Positions 57,691-64,000 of a stretch of 64,000 nt of DNA are shown one piece after another; the stretch's first letter is position 1; each line of letters opens with the position of its first letter. Source of the stretch: Impatiens glandulifera. Its lineage: Eukaryota; Streptophyta; Magnoliopsida; Ericales; Balsaminaceae. Made by a program: the position numbers and the translations under genes. The stretch is taken from positions 32,733,751 through 32,797,750 of the forward strand of contig NC_061867.1 of assembly GCF_907164915.1 (NCBI RefSeq), given 5' to 3'. The notes below the pieces were generated by a model. That model saw nothing but the letters and a program-made list of their open reading frames with translations, ran no database searches and had not been told where the DNA came from.

Positions 57691-58588
57691 TATAAGAAAT
57701 TTGATATTGAAGGAAATATGTCCTTTAATTTAATGTGCAATGACTAAACCTGGATAGGACAATTAACGGTGATAATTTAATCCGATTATGTTAGGAGTCG
57801 AAGTGTTTTGCTAGAAGCCAACTACGATTAATGGGGTTAAACTCATAGCTATTATAATTGGGTCTTATGAGGTCACACACTTAGAGTTGGAAGAATAGAT
57901 TAATGAGAATGAAATCCAATTATTAATAATATGTCAAAATAATGTTATCATTAATATTTGAAGGAATTTTAATTTTTTGAGATTAAATAAGTTGTTTATG
58001 TTAGAACTTATTCTAATCATGCATTTAAAGAGACACGACTATATTAGTCGAAATTAGTCTCGGTGAGAATAATCTAATCATATTTGTTTTGAGAGTGCAT
58101 ATTCACTTCACGTCGATTATTGTTCAAAACATGGTAATGTAAGTATTTTAATTAAGATATGAAATATATTTATAGATAAATTTTATTTGATTGTGTTGAT
58201 AAGTGATTATTAATATAATTCATGCATATTAGCTAATAATATGATGAGTCATGTTCATTCATAATAAGTATGATTATCGCGAAATTTATATACATATTAA
58301 AAAAAATATATATTTTCTATCTATTTTATTTTAATAGATAATTTTGAAATTTGTCTCAATTTATGTGATTTGATTGACAAAGATTTGTTATAGAATGTTA
58401 AAGGTCATCTAATTAATTAATAAACGAATAATTGATGACATTAATACATATTTAATGACATTAATACATATTTAATTAGTTAGTTTTATATTTAATTAAA
58501 GATAAATGGTCAACATTTTAATTAATTATAATAATTAATATTCTATAAATTATCATGTATTTTATAAATATATTTTTAATGATAAATG

Positions 58589-58658
<70 letters not shown>

Positions 58659-58832
58659 TAATAACATATGACATATTATTTATTTGATTATGTTTCTAAG
58701 CTATTGACTATATATATTATATATAGTTGTTTTGTCGTGGTGACTAAAATTAAAGAAGCAATAATATATAATATCATATACATCCATATATATATTAATT
58801 TTGGTTTTATATAATATATTTGATATACATTG
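57691..58832. other. AT-rich DNA, no gene seen
   Basis: Around 57720-57900 the text GGTCTTATGAGGTCACACAC resembles parts of plant LTRs but stands alone. The rest is AT-rich, with a long (TA)n run. Confidence 0.35.
58585..58652. repeat. (TA)n microsatellite
   Basis: About 34 uninterrupted TA dinucleotides. Shorter (TA) runs occur near 54163-54184 and 56985-57000. Confidence 0.98.
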
Positions 58833-60130
58833 TGTTAGATAAAATTGACCGGTTAAAATAAGAACTTAACAAAAACAAATTTTTTGTGCAGGAACGGTCA
58901 AGAACTTTGAACGGTTAAGAACTTTGAACGGTCAAAGATCTAACTGGTCAAGTAATCAAACCAGTTAGAAGAAGAAGCAGAGGATGTATCCAAAACCGGA
59001 AGTTATCCGGGTAACCTGAAGCTATAAACAACCGGTAGACATCCTAAACCGAAATGCAGTATTCAACCGAAAACCGACGAAGAGACTACTTAAAGAAAGA
59101 AGTCAAGATTATAAAACTAAGTATAATCAACAAATTGGTGCAAACAAACACCTTGAGTATCTGCGGAAGATGATATCAAAGGATCAGACTGTGACACTGC
59201 CATATTCATACAAGTCTGATGATACTCTGAAGGCTGCAGAAGATTGCCTGAAGAAACAGTTACCATTTGGTACAAGTAAAAAGTGCAGATCTCCAGATGC
59301 AGGCAACTGGCCAACCGGCAGTTGCCATATTAAGTAAAAGACAAATGAAGTCGGTCTGCTCCATGTCTTGGAAGCTTAAACCGCAAGTACTGCAATGCTG
59401 AACTTCTGCTCAACCAATCAGTTTCAAGGATTACCCTGAAGGTATCCGTTAAAGAAATGTGATTGTTGGCACATTTCACCTATAAAAGAAGGAGCTGAAG
59501 AGGAGTAAATGCAGTTCTAAGTTCTAGAAGTTACAAAAATTTCTAGCAGTTACACAAGTCACAAGTGTTCCAACAACCCAAGTTACAAGTTGTGTTTATC
59601 TCTCTACAAGATTAAAAGCTTAACTGTGCATTTAAAGTGTGATTACAATTTCTGTGAGAATTGTAAGAGTGTTTATCGAGCAGTAAATAAGTCTCGATTG
59701 TGAATTGAGTATTCCTTAGTGAATATCCTTCTCACGGTTTGAAAAGAAGGGGTGACGTAGGAGTGTTATCTCCGAACATCCATAAAAACATGTGTCTTGT
59801 TCTTTACTTTCTGCCAGTTCTGCTTTCTAACCGACTCACATTATCCTAACCGAATTACATCACTTTAACCGATTTCCTAAACCTCAAACCGACCTCCTAA
59901 TCTCTAAAACGATATTCTCCAAATCCTATCTCTATTCATCCTGTGTGTGTGTTGCTTCAACCTGAAACAAACCACTTCTGCACTTGAACTCGGTTCAAGG
60001 GTTTGTGACAGTTTGTGTAGTATTGAAATCGGTGTTAATCTCTAACCGGATTAACGCCAACCGTTGAGTGTTGTCAGAAAGTGCTAATCGGCCAAACCCC
60101 GATCCGCCATCCGCGATCTAGATCATAACA
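58833..60130 (+). repeat. 5' LTR of copia-3
   Basis: Starts TGTTAGATAAAATTGACCGG and ends GATCATAACA just before the PBS, length 1298 bp. It has TATA box TATAAAAG at 59481-59488 and the box CCGAACATCCATAAA at 59772-59786 inside a block (GAAGGGGTGACGTAGGAG..) also seen in the other LTRs. It lacks the TAGAC array and instead has repeats such as AAGAACTTTGAACGGTTAAG near 58899-58945. The 3' LTR is outside the window. Confidence 0.88.
59481..59488 (+). promoter_or_regulatory. TATA box of the copia-3 LTR
   Basis: TATAAAAG in a GC-richer surrounding (CACCTATAAAAGAAGGAGC), about 650 bp before the LTR end. Confidence 0.65.
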
Positions 60131-60144
60131 ATTGGTATCAGAGC
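60131..60144 (+). other. Primer binding site of copia-3
   Basis: ATTGGTATCAGAGC directly follows the LTR end. It is complementary to the 3' end of plant initiator tRNA-Met, the usual copia primer, and has no mismatch in the 12-base core. Confidence 0.95.
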
Positions 60145-60183
60145 AGTTAGTTTCAATACTTAAGCAACCCGAAGCAAGCAAGC

Positions 60184-61521
60184 ATGACTTTCGAGAAGCC
60201 TCCAATGCTAGAAGGTGATGATTTCTCCAACTAGAAGATATGCATGCACTTGCACCTAATCACTACGGATGATGAGATACCATTCATCCTGTCTGAAGGA
60301 CCGATAAAGATTGATAAAGATAGAAGGGATTGGACAGCTGATGATAAGAAGAGAAACAATCTGGATAATCAAGCCAAAAACCATATCTTCAAAGGTTTGG
60401 ACAGAAATACTTTCTATAAGGTCAAAGATTGCAAAACCTCAAAGGAAGTATGGGAAACAATGATTCAACTTCATGAGGAAAATGAAAGAACCAAGAAAAA
60501 CAAGATAATGGTGGCTACCCAAAAGTTTGAAAACATCAAGATGAAGACAGGAGAAACCATGAGGGAGTACAATGACCGGTTTACAAATGTGATAAATGAG
60601 CTATCAACTCTTGGAAAGAATTATGATAACAAGGAAACAATCATCAAAGCATTAAGATCTCTTCCGAGTGCATGGGACATAAAGACAATGGTGATGAGAG
60701 AATCAAACTACCTAAGAAAGATGAAGTTACACGATGTATTCGAAGATCTGAAGGCATATGAGTTTGAAATGATATCTAAGATCGAAGATGAAGCATCAAC
60801 CTCAACCGCTACTAAAGCACTAGTCACATCTATAGAACCTGTAGCCGCAACACCGATCAAATCCGCTGAACAGTTCATTGAGGATGCAATGGCAATGCTT
60901 GCACAAAAGTTTGGCAGATTCATGAAGAAAAGCCAACCGACAAATAACAACTATAAGTACGGTGATAAATCTAATATTAGATGTAATAATTGCAATTGTT
61001 TGGGACATTTTAGGTGGGAATGCAGAAAACCAAGACGGGATGACCGGAAGCCGGATGATCAGAACCAAAGAAACAACTACTCACAAACCGGTAAAGGGAA
61101 GGAAATTCAGAAGGCACTAATAGCCGATGATGGAGGAAGTCTATGGGCTCACAGTGACAGCGATGATGAACTCTCTTGTCTCATGGAAAACGAAGAACAT
61201 GTATTTGATTTTTCTTGTGAAGAATTTACTAAAGAAGATTTAGTTAATGCACTAAATGACATGGTAGTAGAGTATAAGAATCTTTTAACCTTAGTACCAA
61301 CCCGACTCAACTTTAGAACCGACCCCATAACACCACCCCAGTCCAATCTTGAAACCGATAGTATTCAACCTGATGAAATCTTAGAAATCGTGGCAGCACC
61401 TGAACTATCCTCTGAGACTGAACAGCTCAAGGAGTCAGTTCAAGAGTTGACCGAAGAGGAAGATGCACGAACCAGGTATCGAATAGCCGCATTGCAAAGA
61501 TCCAGTAAAGCAGTGAACTAG
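60184..61521 (+). pseudogene. copia-3 gag (UBN2 plus CCHC zinc knuckle)
   Basis: The ATG at 60184 opens MTFEKPPMLEGDDFSN. A TAG at 60232-60234 replaces the Trp of the conserved N-W motif, after which the frame is open for 428 codons (with an internal ATG at 60244). The capsid-type domain runs to about residue 200 (NNLDNQAKNHIF, SKEVWETMIQLHEEN, MREYNDRFTNVINELSTLG, IIKALRSLPSAWD). The CCHC knuckle CNNCNCLGHFRWEC is encoded near 60990-61030. The C-terminal part is acidic with SSETEQLKESVQELTEEE. Apart from the early stop it is almost intact. Confidence 0.9.
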
Positions 61522-62245
61522 TTGTCTAAATATCAAAGACATCCCAAATGCAAATTTGGTCTTGGATATAAAGACAACGGATCCTCCAACCGGAACCGTT
61601 CCAACAAAATGAAACTTACAAAAGACAATCTTCCCTTTGTAAGATTTGTCCAGAGCTCTTAAACCGACAATGAGGCACAAAGTGACTCAAAACCGGAAGA
61701 AAAATTAATATATGTAAGTCCAACAGACTCGGAAAAAATGGCTTCATCCTGAGAGAAGAAAAGCCAACCGGCCAACAGGTAAACAAACCGATCCACGACC
61801 ACATAGAATAAACAAAAAGCCATTACAAAATAAGGCACTCTTAGGACAATAGAAAGATGTCAAGCCAAGCACATGAAAACTAATTAGAACCATAACCGGG
61901 AAAGCTATCCGATTTATTAATGGCTGGATACCCAAGGGACTAATCAACCGTGGACCCAAGTAAATGTGGGTACCAAATAGTTGTAAATATATGTATTTTG
62001 CAGGTTATGAAGACATGGCTAGGAAACTCTGAGTGGTACTTGGACAGCGGTTGTTCTAGACATATGACTGGAAACATCAACCTTTTGACCGACATCAAAA
62101 TAGAAACCGGTGCAATGATAGTCTTTGGTGACAACTCAAGAGGTAAAACTGTGGGCAAGGGTAAGATTGTCCATGGTAATTTAATAATTAACAATGTACT
62201 TCTAGCTGAAAATCTACATTTTAACCTGCTAAGTTATTAGTCAGA
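61522..62245 (+). pseudogene. copia-3 gag-protease junction and protease
   Basis: 61522-61930 is broken, KFGLGYKDN-like gag tail sequence. 61950-62240 contains the copia protease with WYLDSGCSRHMTG (Asp in DSG) and IVFGDNSRGKTVGKGKIVHG. A stop follows the SY at 62240 where the ISQLCD region is expected. This is the same domain order as copia-1 and copia-2. Confidence 0.85.
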
Positions 62246-63185
62246 TATGTGATGCTAGATATACTGTAAAATTTCTTAGACATGCATGCTTAGTTAAAAA
62301 CTCTCAGGGTAGCACACTACTAACCGGAAATAGGTTAGGAAATATATACAAGGTAGACTGGAAAAATGAAGTGGAGCATCATGTCTGCATGGTAGCTAAA
62401 ACTAATCAAACCTGGCTATGGCATAAAAGGTTAAACCATCTAAACCTCAAAACCTTAAACTATATCCGCAATAAAAAAGTTAGTTGAAGGAATTCCTGAT
62501 ATAATATTTAATAAGGATAAGGTGTGCTCAGCATGTCAAATGGAAAAAACAAACTAAATCAACCTTTAAGAGTAAAGGACACATTTAGTCTAACCGATGC
62601 TTAGATCTTCTTCACATGGATTTATTTGGACCGATTAGGGTCACCAGCCTAGGTGGTATGCATTACACTATGGTTGTTATTGATGATTATTCTAGATATA
62701 CATGGGTCACATTTTTTGCATCTAAACGTGAAACCGCATCCAATTTAATTACATTGCTTAAGCGTTTACAAATGAAAAATCAACACGTATAATAGCATTA
62801 GGAGTGACAGAGGAACCGAATTTACAAATAGTACTCTAAATACATTTCTTGATGAATCCGGCATTAGACACGAGTTGTCCAGTGCCAGAACACCTCAACA
62901 GAACGGACTGGCTGAGAAAAGAACTGAACTCTCAAGGAAGCCGCAAGGTCTATGATAGCCGACTTAGGTGTTGCTCAAAAATTTTGGGCTAAAGCTATCA
63001 GCACGGCATGTTATACACAAAACTGGTCTTTGATTAACAAATTTCACAATAAAACACCGTATGAAATATATTTTTATAGAATTCCTAACATTCAGTATCT
63101 TAAAATTTTCGGTTGTAAATGTTACAATCACATTAATGGCAAAAACTACTTATCTGCTTTTGATGCAAATCCGATATTGGGATAA
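62246..63185 (+). pseudogene. copia-3 integrase
   Basis: The HHCC side shows TWLWHKRLNHLNLKTL and CSACQMEKT. The core reads HMDLFGPIRVTSLGGMHYTMVVIDDYSRYTWVTFFASKR, then IRSDRGTEFTNS and SSARTPQQNGLAEKR, giving all of D, D and E. Frame changes near 62480, 62575, 62775 and 62925 break it. The last part (62952-63185) has KFWAKAISTACYTQN and FGCKCYNHINGK. Confidence 0.88.
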
Positions 63186-64000
63186 TGCTAGGATACTCAG
63201 CGGTTAGTAAAGCATATAGAGTATATAATACTAGAACTTTAACCGTGGAAGAATCTCTTCATGTTGTATTCGATGAATCGGTTGAAAGTAACACTACATC
63301 AACCTTTGATCTACACAATAGATTGGAAAATCATAATATCCACTCTGATATTGAAGATGAGATTCCGGTTTTCAGACGATTTGTCCATGACCAAATGGGT
63401 GTTGTTGAAACCCAGCCGGATCAAGCTTCCACACAGCAGGAAGCTGACACCTCGGTTCAAACTGAGGAAATCGGTCGGTCTGACACTATTGTTCAGCCTA
63501 CCGATATGTCTAGCCTTGATCAAACAAACAGTAATTTGGTAGACATTCATAAACCAAATCTCAAAAGGAACACAAATTATTCTCCTGAGCTTATTATATG
63601 TGACCCTTCAAAACCCATGCAAACTAGGCGACAAAAACTGGAGGAATACTTTAATTCCGCTTTACATATCCCAGATTGAGCCGAAAAAGGTGGATAAAAC
63701 ATTGTTGGATCCGGATTGGATCTTAGCAATGTAAGAAGAGTTAAACCAGTTTAAGAGTAATAAAGTCTGGTATGTAGTTCCTAGACCGAAAGATCAACCA
63801 GTCATAGGAACAAGATGGGTATTCAGAAATAAACTCAATAAAGACAGTTTGGTTACGAGGAACAAAGCTAGATTAGTGGCACAAGGATACAAACAGGATG
63901 AAGGCATGATTTTGAAGAATCATTTGCTCCTGTAGCTAGAATTGAAGCCATTAGAATTTTCCTAGCCTTTGCTGCTTTCAAAATTTTAAAGTATTCCAAA
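63185..64000 (+). pseudogene. copia-3 integrase tail, linker and RT start, running off the window
   Basis: 63185-63679 is open: [35 protein letters not shown], then an acidic linker with GRSDTIVQPTD, then NYSPELIICDPSKPMQTRRQ. RT begins with [63 protein letters not shown] one-base loss near 63905 then shifts the frame before the ARIEAIRIF motif. The catalytic YVDD lies outside the window. Confidence 0.88.

Larger units (their letters stand above)
58833..64000 (+). mobile_element. Ty1/copia retrotransposon (copia-3), 5' part
   Basis: LTR, intact PBS, gag, protease, integrase and the start of RT are present in order on the plus strand, and the element continues beyond the window. It is the best-preserved copia of the window (long gag, few frameshifts) but still carries stops in gag, protease, integrase and RT. 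Its codons and non-coding DNA are rich in AACCGG/ACCGGT motifs. Pol resembles copia-1 and copia-2, so all three belong to one wider lineage. Confidence 0.93.

Noticed and set aside
55989..58100. A complete copia element in the 56-58 kb region
   Set aside because: Some text resembles LTR fragments, but no pol, PBS, PPT or second LTR was found, so only a weak note was kept.

Overview
The window is plant nuclear DNA, probably from a eudicot with a large, AT-rich, repeat-filled genome. The evidence is nested Ty1/copia and Ty3/gypsy LTR retrotransposons, hAT-like and pogo-like DNA transposon remnants, a type I (M-alpha, AGL62-like) MADS-box gene, and a DUF1985 (Ulp1-associated) gene remnant. There is no bacterial-style gene organisation, CRISPR, rRNA or convincing tRNA. 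The species cannot be fixed from the sequence. Only one gene looks intact: the MADS-box gene at 10912-11457.

Layout. 1-8520: an old copia element on the minus strand, lacking its 5' LTR and gag. It carries two tandem copies of an extra ORF downstream of pol, and its reverse transcriptase is split by a solo LTR (4974-6279, duplication AAGAC). 8521-17850: a host-like segment in which a block of roughly 2.5-3 kb is tandemly duplicated. The first copy holds the intact MADS gene and the second a decayed MADS pseudogene; a ~1 kb foldback repeat lies at the end of the first copy. 17853-20873: a hAT-like non-autonomous element (8-bp duplication) filled with degenerate ACACGTTT-type repeats in head-to-head arms and itself split by a solo copia LTR (duplication CATTT). 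21240-24072: a DUF1985 pseudogene running into a 500-bp assembly gap (24073-24572). 24573-27600: no recognisable gene.

27600-53009: a nested retrotransposon cluster. A gypsy element of Tat/Ogre type (LTR 29386-31979, PBS, gag, protease, truncated RT, partial right LTR to about 53006) faces an inverted relative of its own LTR across 95 bp. It is split by a 13-kb copia element (35693-48736, minus strand, both LTRs, PBS and PPT), which is split by a second hAT-like element (38075-40656, perfect 8-bp duplication CAATTGTC). 53009-54160: a pogo-like transposon remnant with a C-terminal transposase fragment. 54163-58832: AT-rich DNA with small tandem repeats. 58833-64000: the 5' LTR, PBS, gag, protease, integrase and start of RT of a third copia element on the plus strand, running off the window.

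Nearly all coding capacity is retroelement-derived and broken by stops and frameshifts. The most unusual theme is that each mobile family carries its own short palindromic, CpG-containing motif in long arrays: TTAGAC..GTCTAA in the copia LTRs, ACACGTTT in the hAT-like elements, AACCGGTT/AACCGATCGGTT in the other copia elements, and a GACCGAGAGGTC-type motif in the gypsy LTR.
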